Shown here: positions 11,346-24,393 of the stretch, piece by piece
Layout of the letters: each line of letters starts with the position of its first letter
Numbering within the stretch: position 1 is the first letter of the stretch
Source of the DNA: Nannobrachium achirus
Taxonomy: Eukaryota; Chordata; Actinopteri; Myctophiformes; Myctophidae
Length of the DNA stretch: 64,000 nucleotides
Assembly (NCBI GenBank): GCA_963921795.1
Contig: OY997649.1
Coordinates: 66,019,109 to 66,083,108, forward strand
Direction: 5' to 3'
Made by a program: the position numbers and the translations under genes
Notes under the pieces: generated by a model
What the model was told of the DNA's origin: nothing
Seen by the model: only the letters and a program-made list of their open reading frames with translations
Database searches by the model: none

Positions 11346-11544
11346 TTAAAATAGGGCTTACGTGGTAAATTAAATTCATACAGTACTTTTCCCCTTCCTA
11401 TAGAAAGCTACTGGAGTCAAAAAGTGCACAAATAAGGGTCCATTTAGTTCCATTTGTACCCTCTCAGAGTCTAATTGCGATGTGACACGTTGTGAGTTTG
11501 TGCAATTTTTTGCTACTTTTGTGCATGACTGTAGTGTGCGTTAA

Positions 11545-12042
11545 CACTTGGTGAGCCAAACTCGTTCAGGGACGAGTTAAGGCCACTAGGTGTCCCCCTG
11601 CCACAGGAAGTTATGTCGTTCACAGACGAGGCAACAAACAGTTAACTTTTTGAGCCTGCAGCTGCCCTTTGAATGACCTGAGTCCATTACGTCACCCAGT
11701 CAGTGCAGGCAGCCCATCTGGGGAAGACATCACGGAAGGATTTAACATTGCTTTAGATTCTACTTTGAAACATAAGAACGGCTTTATCTAAGAATGAGAT
11801 GAAAACAGCCCCATGGAAGCAGAGAGCTGATTGTTTTCACGGCGACACTTTACCGCGATTTTACCGCGATTTTTGGATTTTAGTTTCGCGAGCGTTTGTA
11901 AACAAATGGATTATCCTCCTCAATCTTCTCTGGACACGCACGTGCACACGCGCGAAGCTTGCGAGGCACGTCAAAACAAAGCGTAAGTCAATGGTGGCAG
12001 CAGCAACAGCTATAAATGTTATAAACCTTAGCAGCCCATGTG
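11545..12042 (-). mobile_element. piggyBac-type MITE, copy 2 (inverse of copy 1)
   Basis: TTAA lies at 11541-11544 and 12043-12046. The ends are CACTTGG and CCCATGTG. The body matches 7976-8459 in opposite orientation with many differences, so both are old. Confidence 0.75.
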
Positions 12043-12346
12043 TTAAAGTAGGGCATTAATTCATGGGAAGAGAAAAAAAAAAGAGGGGGGGGCCGGGGGG
12101 GGGGGTGTTTCTGTGAGAAGTGTGTCTAATGTGTGGAATACAGAATACAGATGCTGTCATTACCAATTCATGGCCATGGAAAGAACCGTGCCCAACATGA
12201 TAAGGGTCAGAGGGTTAAAACTGCACCGTGCTTTTTAGTGGCTCCGCTATCAGCGCACAAACACAAGGCTTTTAAAGAACCGGGGGCCGATGGGGTCAAC
12301 GCTGGGGTCAACGCTGGAGGTCAGAGAGCAACACACACATCACCTC

Positions 12347-12531
<185 letters not shown>

Positions 12532-12554
12532 ATGTGTTAATATACTTGTGAGGA

Positions 12555-12680
12555 CCCTAACCCTGGTGTTGTGTGCTTGTAGATCTGCTGTTTTCACTAG
12601 TTTTGTGCAACAGTCTCTGAAGCAGGGCTTTGCGAAAAAACATACAAATTAGAAAATGTGACGATATACAAGTATGGTAG
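12555..12680. mobile_element. right half of a foldback MITE
   Basis: GTGTGCTTGTAGATCTGCTG, TTTTGTGCAACAGTC and GAAGCAGGGCTTTGC follow the order seen in the right half of the ATATCGTC family, ending near GACGATATAC. The left half is missing. Confidence 0.55.
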
Positions 12681-12794
12681 AATATGAAAAACTAGAAGCT
12701 CTTAAATAGGGAATGAATGCCCCGCCCTTTAATGCAAACCCCATTATACCTGTTGTCATAGGATCCGTGTTGACCATCTGTTTGCCTGTGTCCA

Positions 12795-13110
12795 TTTATG
12801 CCCATATATGGAGTTATCTGTCTGTCTGCGTCAATTTTATGCCCATATATGGAGATATCTGTATCTGTCTGTCTGCATCCATTTTATGCCCATATATGGA
12901 GATCTCTGCAGACACAGTGCCGTTTCCGGAAAACCCTGATGTCAGACATCAGTTCCACATATGGGCGTCCATTTTATGCCCATACAGTACCATATATGGA
13001 GATCTCTGTGAATGCCCTACCCTTTAATGCAAACCCCATTATACCTGTTGTCATAAGACCCATTTTGACCATATGTTTGCCTGTGTCCATTTATGCCCAT
13101 ATATGAACAT
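12795..13110. repeat. CCCATATATGGAG repeats
   Basis: TTATGCCCATATATGGAGAT is repeated about five times with TCTGTCTGC spacers. ATGCAAACCCCATTATACCT occurs twice (12732 and 13028). No gene. Confidence 0.7.
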
Positions 13111-13132
13111 CAGAACCCAGGACGGAGATGTG

Positions 13133-14416
13133 AGAGACTAGGAAAATCTTTTGTACCGGCCAACGGACGAGTGAAAAGGACTTCCTTCCTAACCTAGACT
13201 GACGGAACTATTGCTGTATTGACTTTGACCTCTAAGGACCTTCCAGGGAGAGTGCTCATGTGCGTCTTGCGGTGACACGCTCCTTAGTTTTTCTTCTTCT
13301 CTGAGCTGCTTTTTTTGTTAGTTTTTTTCGCACTGATTTTTGACTTTGCACTATTAGGTTGTGTTGGTAGTTTCTGAGTATTCTGCTTTGTTTAACAATG
13401 TCAGTGAGATACTTGTTGCACTAACTAGCATTGACTGTTACGGTCTCTTTTTGTAAGTCACTTTATGTATACTTATATATTATTCGCCCCCTCTATTGAT
13501 GCACCTTCTCTTTATTGTCTCCACCAGCCGAAGGCTGAGGGAGAGTATGTTTTCCCCTCCGTCCGTCCGTGCGTGCGTGCGTCCGTCCGTCCGTCCGTGC
13601 GTCCGTCCGTCCGTCCGTTTGTCCGTTACCAGCTAATCTCCGGCGCCGTTGGCCCGGTCGCTGCCAAACTGTGCACACACACTCTCTCGACACCAATTCA
13701 GAACCTCTGCCCCAAATATTTCACATGGGCCTGTTCTAGCGCCACCAGGAGGCCGACTTTTGCAAAACTAACTTTTGCCAGTACTCCTACAGATTTTGTC
13801 CAAAAATCACGTAAATCAGTAGACAGTATCTCTACAGTCATGTGATCGACATGGATGTGTCAGATTTTCCATATTCCATCCTGATTGGCTAAAACTGGCT
13901 TTCAAAGTTTGCAGGATTGGTCAGTTTTGAATAAAATGCCTGAAATCCTGAACGCAGTGTGCGATTTTGGTGAAATTGTGCATGCACATTCCCAATAGGC
14001 AGAGGAATAAATGCCACTTAAGAAAAATCAAATCAGCCTCTTGGTGGCGCTATAACAGGCCGATTCATGTTTTCACCTATAACTCCACCGATTAGTGTCA
14101 AACTTTGTATGCGCACTCCTTAGAGGCCAAGGTAAAACCTTTTCCCTGCATTTTTTACATCAGCCTTTTATAGCGCCATCAGGAGGCCGATTTATGTAAA
14201 ACACATTACATGCCTGACCTGGTGGAGACCTGTGCTCGGAAGAGCACTGCTTCTAGTTGGTACTGTACTGCTCTTTTTTTTTTCTTTTACTCTTATCTAT
14301 CTTTTTTCTCACTTCTCTGTAACTTTGTAAATACTGTATACTGCTATGCTGCTACAACTGGACAACTGAATTTCCCCCTTGGGATAATAAAGGTATCTAT
14401 CTATCTATCTATCTAG
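13133..14416 (+). mobile_element. LINE-like 3' end, interrupted by another element
   Basis: The two outer parts (13133-13514 and 14257-14416) match 52062-52660 in reverse orientation as one continuous unit. Shared landmarks are AGTGCTCATGTGCGTCTTGC, ACTGACGGAACTATTGCTGT and CTTCTCTGTAACTTTGTAAA. The right part ends GGGATAATAAAGG then (TATC)n, a typical 3' tail of fish non-LTR elements. The middle is the Helitron-like insertion described separately. Confidence 0.6.
13515..14256 (+). mobile_element. Helitron-like element with an empty-site match
   Basis: It starts TTGTCTCCACCAGCCGAAGG after an A and ends with the hairpin GTGCTCGGAAGAGCAC, then TGCTT, then CTAG before a T. The 52-kb copy of the surrounding repeat lacks it: there CTTCTC runs straight into TTTTTTGGTACTG (minus strand of 52230-52248). 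Removing 13515-14256 restores that site apart from one A/T difference. Inside are a CCGT microsatellite (13558-13622) and two GCGCCA.CAGGAGGCCGA modules. There is no Rep/helicase, so it is non-autonomous. Confidence 0.6.
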
Positions 14417-14419
14417 AAC

Positions 14420-15040
14420 AATACGTAACCATGGCATTTTTTGTTGACTCATGTGGCGTACGTGATGTCAGAGCCTTATATGAAGTGATGTCACAATGAG
14501 TCAGCGTTTGCGCCGATTTCCTCCGGAACAGCCTGATGTCAACAATCAATTTCGCATACGGAGATTTCAACGTTTCGCGCCGGTTCGGGAAAACCGCGCA
14601 TCGGGTCAGGTCGCGGCACTGCACCCCGCGGCACTGCACCCCGCGCCGCGGTGGGGAACGCGCATGCCGAATCTGAAGCCGGTGGGACGAACGGTTCTCG
14701 AGATATGCGGATTACATACACACAGACAGACAGACAGACACCCTAACCCTCGCATTTATAGATAGATAAGAATGAATCATATTCATATAGGGCTTTTCTC
14801 GGTACCCAAAATCACTTTACAACAAAACAAAAATAAACAACTTCATGAAGAGAAAACGAGTTGAAAGGCTAAAAACTGTTCAGGCAAAGTAGAGTAAAAA
14901 AATCAAGCTAAAACTAAAAAGGCGGAAAAGGGAGCATTGAATTATAGAAGAAGCAAGTCTGAAAAGGTAGACTCTGTTTGACACTGAGGAAAAGATTTGG
15001 GAGTTCAGGTCGGGGTTAGGAATAGGATTAATGCCCTCGG
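14420..15040. other. dispersed repeat piece; no gene
   Basis: The stretch 14418-14501 (CAATACGTAACCATGGCATT onwards) matches 53799-53880 closely. The rest shows no coding exon. Confidence 0.5.
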
Positions 15041-15047
15041 CAGATTT

Positions 15048-15151
<104 letters not shown>

Positions 15152-15304
15152 TATAGCCATTGCCCAAGCTGAGCAGTAAGCAGGCTCGTTAGTTAATCAC
15201 GTTGAATGAAAAGCGATCACCATCGACATCGCCCTCTCCAACGTGTATTAAATATAGATGTGGAGTAAAGTCCTAACCTTATCTATCGACGTGTTCCATC
15301 CTCA

Positions 15305-15840
15305 CAGGGGTGTCACAGGGGGGGGGGGGGGGGAGTGGGACTGAGTTACCAGGGCCCAAGATGGAGGGGCCTTAATTATTTTATACTTCAGCTATTGAAA
15401 AGTAGCAGATATACAAGCTCGCAGCGTGGCACGCGGTGCCGCACTGTGAGCTTGTATATCTGCTACTTTTGAAAAGTCGTGAAAACGTGTGCAAATCTTT
15501 GAATAAATGTATTTTTTTAGCGAACAACACAAATTTTGCTTCTGGGGGGTCCCTGAAACAAAATATTTTGAGATGGGATCCGTGGCCAAATAGATATCAT
15601 TTTAGGGGTCCTTCGCATGAAAAAGTTTGAGCACCACTGACACCACTGCAGTGAACCCTTGTACCCAGGGCCCATCAGATGGTGTGACGCCCTGTACCCA
15701 GGGCCCATCAGGTGGTGTGACGCCCCTGTACCCAGGGCCCATCAGGTGGTGTGACGCCCCTGGCCTGTACCCAGGGCCCATCAGGTGGTGTGACGCCCCT
15801 GGCCTGTACCCAGGGCCCATCAGGTGGTGTGACGCCCCTG
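15305..15840. mobile_element. hAT-type MITE whose end has become a minisatellite
   Basis: It starts CAGGGGTGTC, then ACTGAGTTACCAGGGCCC, as in the 4388-4855 copy. The hairpin with GTAGCAGATATACAAGCTCG arms lies at about 15393-15475, followed by the GGGGTCCCTGAAAC module. The right end CCCAGGGCCCATCAGGTGG with GTGTGACGCCCCTG is repeated about five times (15662-15840). No 8-bp target duplication was found. Confidence 0.65.
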
Positions 15841-15977
15841 CCTCTTGATAAGAGTTGCAACACAAAGATCAGCACCAGGCTTTCACCAGATTAGCTTCTA
15901 CGATGCTGCAAGGTCGAAGGTCATCGCATTGCACTTTAATGTCCCTGCCCTTCTGCAGGGAGAGCTCTAATGAACCC

Positions 15978-16072
15978 CCACGCACGCAGGCACGCACGCA
16001 CGGACGCACGCACGCACGGACGTACGCACGGACAGACGCACGCACGCACGCACGGACGCACGCACGGACAGA

Positions 16073-16120
<48 letters not shown>

Positions 16121-16121
16121 G

Positions 16122-16186
<65 letters not shown>

Positions 16187-16190
16187 CACG
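15978..16190. repeat. (CGCA)n / (GGCA)n microsatellite
   Basis: CGCACGCACG with GGACAGACG variants, then a GGCA run from 16151. Confidence 0.9.
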
Positions 16191-16194
16191 TTGA

Positions 16195-16620
16195 TTGCGA
16201 GCGTCAGGTCGCAGTTACTATCAAAATAAACCTCCACCGGCTGTCTGTCAGTCAGTCTGTCGAGTCTGTCAGTCAGTCAGTCTGTCTGTCCATCACGTCA
16301 CACTTTTCCCCTACTAGTCATAGCTCCGCCACGGTTACCCCTATCCATGCCAAACTTTGCACACACACTCCTTGGCTGCCAAATCACAATCCCCACCCCT
16401 CATTTCTCACATGGCCCAATTCTAGCACCACCATCTGGCCAATTTTTGCAAAACACATTATTGGACACTGCTCCTACAGATTTGGGCATAAAATCACACA
16501 AAGCGGTACACAGTATCTCTAAAGTCATGTCATCAACATGGATCTGTCCCATTTCTCATATTCCCTCCTTATTGGCTACGATTGCCTTCTAAAGTTTGTG
16601 TATGTGACCTGACGGTCACG
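16195..16620 (+). mobile_element. Helitron-like element, 3'-truncated
   Basis: An A precedes TTGCGAGCGTCAGGTCGC, as at 10916. The inside (CCATGCCAAACTTTGCACAC, CTGCTCCTACAGATTT) follows the same order. It ends at GACCTGACGGTCAC without the CTCCC/GGGAG stem and CTGG end. Confidence 0.5.
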
Positions 16621-16623
16621 TTG

Positions 16624-16690
16624 TGTGAATCGAAAAACGAACGGTTTTGGACATGCAAGGTTTCCGCCCGACAACAACGATATTCTACTA
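16624..16690. mobile_element. right end of a foldback MITE
   Basis: AAAACGAACGGTTTTGGACA then AAGGTTTCCGCCCGACAAC and GATAT match the family end. Confidence 0.5.
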
Positions 16691-16723
16691 TTCTTGCGGG
16701 GACGTTTGGCTCTCACGAGTAAG

Positions 16724-16750
16724 ACACACACGCACACACACACGCACGGA

Positions 16751-16785
<35 letters not shown>

Positions 16786-16806
16786 GCGCACGCGCGCACA
16801 CACACA
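16724..16806. repeat. (CA)n/(CGCA)n microsatellite
   Basis: Mixed CACA and CGCACGCACG repeats. Confidence 0.9.
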
Positions 16807-16966
16807 CACTGGAACAAACATAATATAGGCTACTCCGCAGAGAAGTTCATAAGCATGACTGATTAGATTAGGAGTTATTAGTTAATTAATGTGCAGCTTA
16901 CATATTAAGCCACACATGACCTGCCAACATGGTGCAGTTAACCTCCTCGTGGAGTTCAATAAATAA

Positions 16967-17224
16967 TTGACATCGTTACCGCGGATACGCATCTCCTCTG
17001 TGTCGGGGGGGAAACCTTGTACGTCAAAAACTGTTTCAGGATTTATAAAAAGTTGCAAAAGTAGCAGATCTACAAGCTGGAACCGCTTGGTGCTGCGCTT
17101 CCAACTTGCGGATCTGTCACTTCTGATGGTTTTGTGTGACGCCGTAGTGAGAAAATGAAAAAATAAAAATACAAAAAACGTTAAAACGTGGAGATACGAG
17201 GTTTCTGCCTGACATGACGATCTT
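16967..17224. mobile_element. foldback MITE, diverged copy
   Basis: Left GTGTCGGGGGGGAAACCTTG and right GATACGAGGTTTCTGCC are inverted. The centre has AAGTAGCAGATCTACAAGC and a decayed second arm, CTTGCGGATCTGTCAC. Confidence 0.6.
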
Positions 17225-18210
17225 CTCTCGCTCAGTTGATCCTATTCCATAATGAACAGGTTAACAGTTCATAAAGCATATAGTCAGTTCATATAGCATA
17301 TAGTTCATATAGCATATAGTCTGATCAGTTGATCCTGTTCCATAATGAACCAACATAAAGCATATAGTCATATAGTTCATATAGCATATAGTTCATATAG
17401 CATATAGCATATAGTTCATATAGCATATAGTCATATAGGTCATATAGCATATAGTTCATATAGCATATAGTCATATAGTTCATATAGTATAGTTCATAAA
17501 GCATATAGTTCATATAGCATATAGTCATATAGTTCATATAGCATATAGTTCATATAGCATATAGTCATATAGTTCATATAGCATATAGTTCATATAGCAT
17601 ATAGTTCATATAGCATATAGTCATATAGTTCATAAAGCATATAGTTCATAAAGCATATAGTTCATAAAGCATATAGTTCATATAGCATATAGTTCATATA
17701 GTCATATAGTTCATATAGTTCATATAGCATATAGTTAATATAGTCATATAGTTCATATAGCATAGTCATATAGTTCATAAAGCAGTCTGATCAGTTGATC
17801 CTATTCCATAATGAACAGAATAACAGTTCATATAGCATATAGTCATATAGTCATATAGTTCATATAGTTCATATAGCATATAGTCATATAGTTCATATAG
17901 CATATAGTCATATAGTTCATAAAGCATATAGTCATATAGTTCATATAGCATATAGTCATAAAGCATATAGTCATAAAGCATATAATCATAAAGCATATAG
18001 TCATATAGTTCATATAGTCATATAGCATATAGTTCATATAGCATATAGTCATATAGTTCATATAGCATATAGTCATATAGTTCATAAAGCAGTCTGATCA
18101 GTTGATCCTGTTCCATAATGAACAGGATAACAGTTCATAAAGCATATAGTCATATAGCATATAGTCATATAGTCATAAAGCATATAGTCAGTTCATAAAG
18201 CATATATTCT
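17225..18210. repeat. ~1-kb CATATAGTTCATATAG array
   Basis: Units of GCATATAGT and TCATATAGT alternate. Longer blocks carrying CTGATCAGTTGATCCT and TTCCATAATGAACAG recur near 17230, 17325, 17790 and 18090, so there is a higher-order unit. Met/Tyr/Asn/Leu-rich open frames are artefacts. Confidence 0.9.
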
Positions 18211-18302
18211 GGGATTGTTTTTCCCTCACAATACCGATGTTTCCTGTTGAGATTGGCACATTTCACCCAGGTTTTTTCATCTCACTCAGTGTTTGCTGAC
18301 CT

Positions 18303-18331
18303 CACTAACCCTAACCCTAACCCTAACCCAG
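18303..18331. repeat. short telomere-like (CCCTAA)n block
   Basis: Four CCCTAA units. Confidence 0.85.
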
Positions 18332-18569
18332 CAACGAAATAAACAAAAAATAAAACAATTCACAGGAGGCAAGCTGTGATCACCCCCATGATATTGCAAT
18401 GTAGTATCAAATGCACTTCATTGCAGGCACTTTTTGAGAGTGAAAAAAAAGAAGTCACGTCACACGTGTGACATGTGTGTTCTGGGCAGCTTGCCCCAGG
18501 AAATGTGCCCATCTCAATAGGGAACAACGGTATATGGGCAAAAACCTCTTATCTCCATATGTTATGCAT

Positions 18570-18735
18570 GTTGAGCTTGTAGATCTGCTACATTTGTACT
18601 TGTAGATCTGCTACATTTGTACTTGTAGATCTGCTACATTTGTACTTGTAGATCTGCTACATTTGTACTTGTAGATCTGCTACATTTGTACTTGTAGATC
18701 TGCTACATTTGTACTTGTAGACCTGCTACATTTGC
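18570..18735. repeat. 23-bp tandem array of the palindrome half-site
   Basis: The unit CTTGTAGATCTGCTACATTT (plus GTA) is repeated seven times. Its core CTTGTAGATCTGCTA is the right arm of the window-wide palindrome, here without the left arm. Confidence 0.9.
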
Positions 18736-18829
18736 CGTTTTTGAATTTGAATCCTGAGAAGTAACAGTTACTGTATACTGTATGTTCATAGTGTCTCAAA
18801 CATTAGATTTTAAGGCCTTTCGGTGGTTC

Positions 18830-19170
18830 TCAAACCTTTTCATATCAAGCGCCCCCAAACTGGAATAGCCTTTGTTTGGCAGTGGAAATGTTTGGCAGAT
18901 GAACAAGCTCACCCTCTTTGTGCCACACTATGAGCTAGTATATCTGCCAGGCACGTACACACATAGACATCAAAGGGGGCTTGAGCCCCTGCCCTTTTAT
19001 CCATCTGTAAAAAAGTGCCCTCTCCAGACCATGAATGCAGTTTTTACTATGGTGGCCTCTTTCCATGCCATACCTGAAGGCAGCGTTCAAGAGAATTGCC
19101 TTGTCCAAACTCTCCTGAACTTGAATGCAGAATCTTATGTTGAAAGAATTGCCCTCTCTGCGCTGTGACG
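18830..19170. other. unassigned repeat-like sequence; no gene
   Basis: The 98-codon plus-strand frame at 18872-19168 runs through GGTTCTCAAACC-type and ATCAAAGGGGGCTTGAGCCC stretches that look like decayed DNA transposons. I do not call it a gene. Confidence 0.45.
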
Positions 19171-19331
19171 CGTTGTGAGCTTAGAGGTCGGCTATTTTCA
19201 ATATTTCCAGCAATAGGCCTTTTTAGAAATGTCAGCCCTCTGCCTCTCTAACATTCTCTGCTATTTCTTTTAAATCTGCTATTTTTGAGAAACATTGTTT
19301 TAAACGACAGTTCTAAATCCTCTTCTGAAAA

Positions 19332-19503
19332 ACATATCGTCAATGTCTGTTTTACATAAAGTAAAGCCCTGCTTCATGTCGCACAAAACTATGTGAGCCG
19401 TTGTGTGCTTGAAGATCGTCTATTTTCACTATTTTAAAACATTTTTTTTAAATGACCAAAAAGGGAAGGTTTTGGATATAGAAGGCTTCTACCCGACAAC
19501 ATT
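19332..19503. mobile_element. foldback MITE, decayed copy
   Basis: It starts ATATCGTCAATGTCTG and ends GGCTTCTACCCGACAAC. AGTAAAGCCCTGCTTCATG and GTGTGCTTGAAGATCGTC lie inside in family order. Confidence 0.55.
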
Positions 19504-19507
19504 TGTA

Positions 19508-21009
<1,502 letters not shown>

Positions 21010-21038
<29 letters not shown>

Positions 21039-21680
21039 GAAGGAAGACCAAGCACAACCCTAATTAGTTTGTTCTGGGCTGTTTGGAGCTTTAACTTTAA
21101 GGCAGCTGGGGCATCGCGATACCAGACAAGGACTCTGTAATCAATGAGGGGCCCAATAAGAGCACCTCCTAGTGTCTTTTGAGATTTAATATTGATCAGC
21201 GGGCCAACCCTAACCCTAACCCTAACCCTAACCCTAACCAAGGTTCCTGTAGAATTTCAAGATGTGCCTAACACCAAACAGCCCAGATGGAGCGGGCAGT
21301 TTTTTGACCAGATTTTTGGCCATGGAGGTGAAGTAGATGTTGAGATTTTTGGCTACATCAAGACTGTCAGTGAGGAGGGTTATGGGAGTTTGGATGGATA
21401 TGTTGCTGGCTATGGATCTAAGTTTAGCGCCACAGCCTAGCTGGGTTTTAAATAGCTTCCATAGGTCTCGTGGTTTGTGGATGTTTTCCTCGACTTTCTC
21501 ATCCAAGTAGTTTTTTTTTGGCAGAAAGGATTAAGGATGTTGTCCGGTTTCTCAGTTTATTAGCTTCTAAACTGACTATTTGGAGTTTGGCTTCAAGGTG
21601 TTTATTGGGGCCTTTTTTGAGTTTGTGATTACATTTGCGTTTCTCAGAGTATTTTTTGACAGCGACAATGTTAGAACGGA
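21010..21680 (-). mobile_element. second LINE fragment with its RT core missing
   Basis: Minus-strand pieces in order are KKYSEKRKCNHKLKKGP (about 21660), then DLWKLFKTQLGCG and YFTSMAKNLVKKLP (21506-21234), then LKLKLQTAQNKLIRVVLGLP (about 21100-21045). These look like the linker between endonuclease and RT and the segment after RT in a non-LTR element. The RT core expected between them is absent, and a (CCCTAA)n block sits at the junction. Several frameshifts are needed to read it. Confidence 0.7.
21208..21239. repeat. telomere-like (CCCTAA)5 at a LINE deletion joint
   Basis: Five perfect CCCTAA units lie between the two halves of the LINE fragment. Confidence 0.9.
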
Positions 21681-21859
21681 CATTTTATCGATCACTGGAG
21701 AAATGACATGTCACACATGTAGGCTACTGTATGTGATGGCGTTTCAATTTGTGAAAAAATACTACCTTTATTCTACAGGCAGAACTACTGGCTTCCAGAA
21801 CTGATGTACAATATCAAATATCATCTTCATTATATTACCATGAATATATTTACATAAGG

Positions 21860-21903
21860 GTGGGGTAGGGTAGGGTAGGGTAGGGTAGGGTAGGGTAAGG
21901 TAG
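21860..21903. repeat. (TAGGG)n pentanucleotide repeat
   Basis: About eight TAGGG units. They are close to, but not the same as, the hexamer TTAGGG. Confidence 0.9.
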
Positions 21904-22035
21904 GTGATGTTATTGTAAAAACTAACTGTTAAATAGCTTCTGTTCTGTTAGTAATCACAGAGTGTTTGTTCAGTAACGGTCTCTCCAGCTCTTTAGTAAA
22001 AAGAAATGCATTTTCAGGCCAGTTTTATCCATTCA

Positions 22036-23122
22036 GGAATGAGAAGTCAAACAGGATGCAGATTAAACCCAGACAGGATGCAGATTAAATAAAACAGGAT
22101 GCAGATTAAACCCAGACAGGATGCAGATTAAACCCAGACAGGATACAGATTAAACCCAGACAGGATGCAGATTAAATAAAACAGGATACAGATTAAACCC
22201 AGACAGGATACAGATTAAATAAAACAGGATGCAGATTAAACCCAGACAGGATGCAGATTAAACCCAGACAGGATACAGATTAAACCCAGACAGGATGCAG
22301 ATTAAATAAAACAGGATACAGATTAAACCCAGACAGGATGCAGATTAAATAAAACAGGATGCAGATTAAACCCAGACAGGATGCAGATTAAACCCAGACA
22401 GGATACAGATTAAACCCAGACAGGATGCAGATTAAATAAAACAGGATACAGATTAAACCCAGACAGGATGCAGATTAAATAAAACAGGATACAGATTAAA
22501 CCCAGACAGGATGCAGATTAAATAAAACAGGATGCAGATTAAACCCAGACAGGATGCAGATTAAATAAAACAGGATGCAGATTAAACCCAGACAGGATGC
22601 AGATGAAATAAAACAGGATGCAGATTAAACCCAGACAGGATGCAGATGAAATAAAACAGGATGCAGATTAAACCCAGACAGGATGCAGATGAAATAAAAC
22701 AGGATACAGATTAAACCCAGACAGGATGCAGATGAAATAAAACAGGATGCAGATTAAACCCAGACAGGATGCAGATTAAATAAAACAGGATGCAGATTAA
22801 ACCCAGACAGGATACAGATTAAACCCAGACAGGATGCAGATTAAACCCAGACAGGATGCAGATTAAACCCAGACAGGATACAGATTAAACCCAGACAGGA
22901 TGCAGATTAAACCCAGACAGGATGCAGATTAAACCCAGACAGGATGCAGATTAAACCCAGACAGGATGCAGATTAAACCCAGACAGGATGCAGATTAAAC
23001 CCAGACAGGATACAGATTAAACCCAGACAGGACCCAGACAGGATGCAGATTAAACCCAGACAGGATACAGATTAAACCCAGACAGGATACAGATTAAACC
23101 CAGACAGGATGCAGATTAAATG
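22036..23122. repeat. 1.1-kb minisatellite
   Basis: The unit ACAGGATGCAGATTAAACCC (plus AG) alternates with ACAGGATGCAGATTAAATAA variants (about 50 units). ATACAG in place of ATGCAG and ATGAAAT in place of ATTAAAT mark sub-types that follow a higher-order order. Confidence 0.95.
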
Positions 23123-23124
23123 AG

Positions 23125-24010
23125 TGCAAATGGAAGCGACGACACAAAGAAACCAGCAGACAACTGATAAATGGGTACTCTCTCCTGATTGGCTGAACTT
23201 GGCAACCCTCATGCATTTTCTGCTTACTAAAGAGCTTTACAGACGGGGAGACCGGGAGCCCTGACCTATCAGAGTGTTTTTAACAAAAACAAAAGAAAAC
23301 TAAAATCTCTTACCGTAACTTTAAAGCTATCGGATAGAAAATGTTGCCCGCTTTGCCATCAAAAATCTCTAAAGAGATTGGACGGAGGCAAGGCCGTAGG
23401 ATCCGGCTTGCAAGTTGAAGCAATATAGGAAAAGTTCACATGAATGTCCGCACATTTAGTTGTTTTCCCTAACAAGTTCCATTCAACTCTGTGTATTCTC
23501 TTCATTCTCTTCTTGTTCTTTTCTCTCTTTCTCTCAGACTCTTGCCCTACTAAACTGTCTCTGTACCTTTGAGAGTCAGAATCAGAGTCATGTATAGTCT
23601 GTGGAGTTTATTTAGTTTATTATTTTGGTGATTTTGGTGTCAGCATGTTGGCATTGAAATAGGATACAGTTATCTTTAAATTCCTGTAAGGAACATGAAA
23701 ATAAATACATTCATTCATTCATTGTGGGAGAGGATGAACAAGCCATCTGTGTATGAATGTATCTGTATACTTGTACTGTATGCATCTATGGATCCTATTC
23801 ATGTTTTTATGGGACCAGCTTGGACAATGAGATGCTGCATCTCACAAGAGGCCATCCCTTTCCCTTCAATAAAACAATCTGAATCTGAACCATCTGGAGA
23901 AAGCACATCCTATGCAACGTGGGAACATCCAACAAAGATCTGACCATGACTGAAACAGGGTTTGGACAGCATACTGTATATCAATGTGGTGAAATATAAA
24001 CCAAAAGCAT
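23125..24010. other. no gene recognised
   Basis: Contains an AATAAAACAATCTGAATCTGAA-like tail (about 23866-23890), which may be the 3' end of an old LINE. No exon could be supported. Confidence 0.5.
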
Positions 24011-24011
24011 G

Positions 24012-24256
24012 ATATCGTTGTTGTCGTGTGGAAACCTTGTATGTCCAAAACCGTTAAAAAACGAGTTAAAGTAGTGAAAATAACTGATCTACAAGAGCAC
24101 AACGCCTCCCACCGCGAGGCGTTGTGTGCTTGTAGATCTGCTATTTTCACTGCTTTTGTGCAACTCTCTCGTATGATGAAGTAGAGCTTTAATTTACAAA
24201 AGAACAACTACTTTAATACTTGGAGATACAAGGTTTCTGCCTGCCAGTGATGATGT
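24012..24256. mobile_element. foldback MITE with ATATCGTT ends
   Basis: Left ATATCGTTGTTGTCGTGTGG, right TTTCTGCCTGCCAGTGATGAT. The central hairpin has arms with GATCTACAAGAGCACAACGC and GCGTTGTGTGCTTGTAGATC around CTCCCACCGCGAG. Confidence 0.75.
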
Positions 24257-24393
24257 ATACAGTTACTGTATACATCATACTGTATTACAGTGTGATGGTT
24301 GGACAATAGGCTGATCTTTTCCCCACAAATTACAACCGCCCACTTTGTGTTTATGTTTGTGTCAGCCTGGGTTTGGGGTTTGTGTTGAGCAGT

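Noticed and set aside
15850..16237. 122-codon Arg/Ala/Cys-rich frames
   Set aside because: Translations of (CGCA)n and (GGCA)n.
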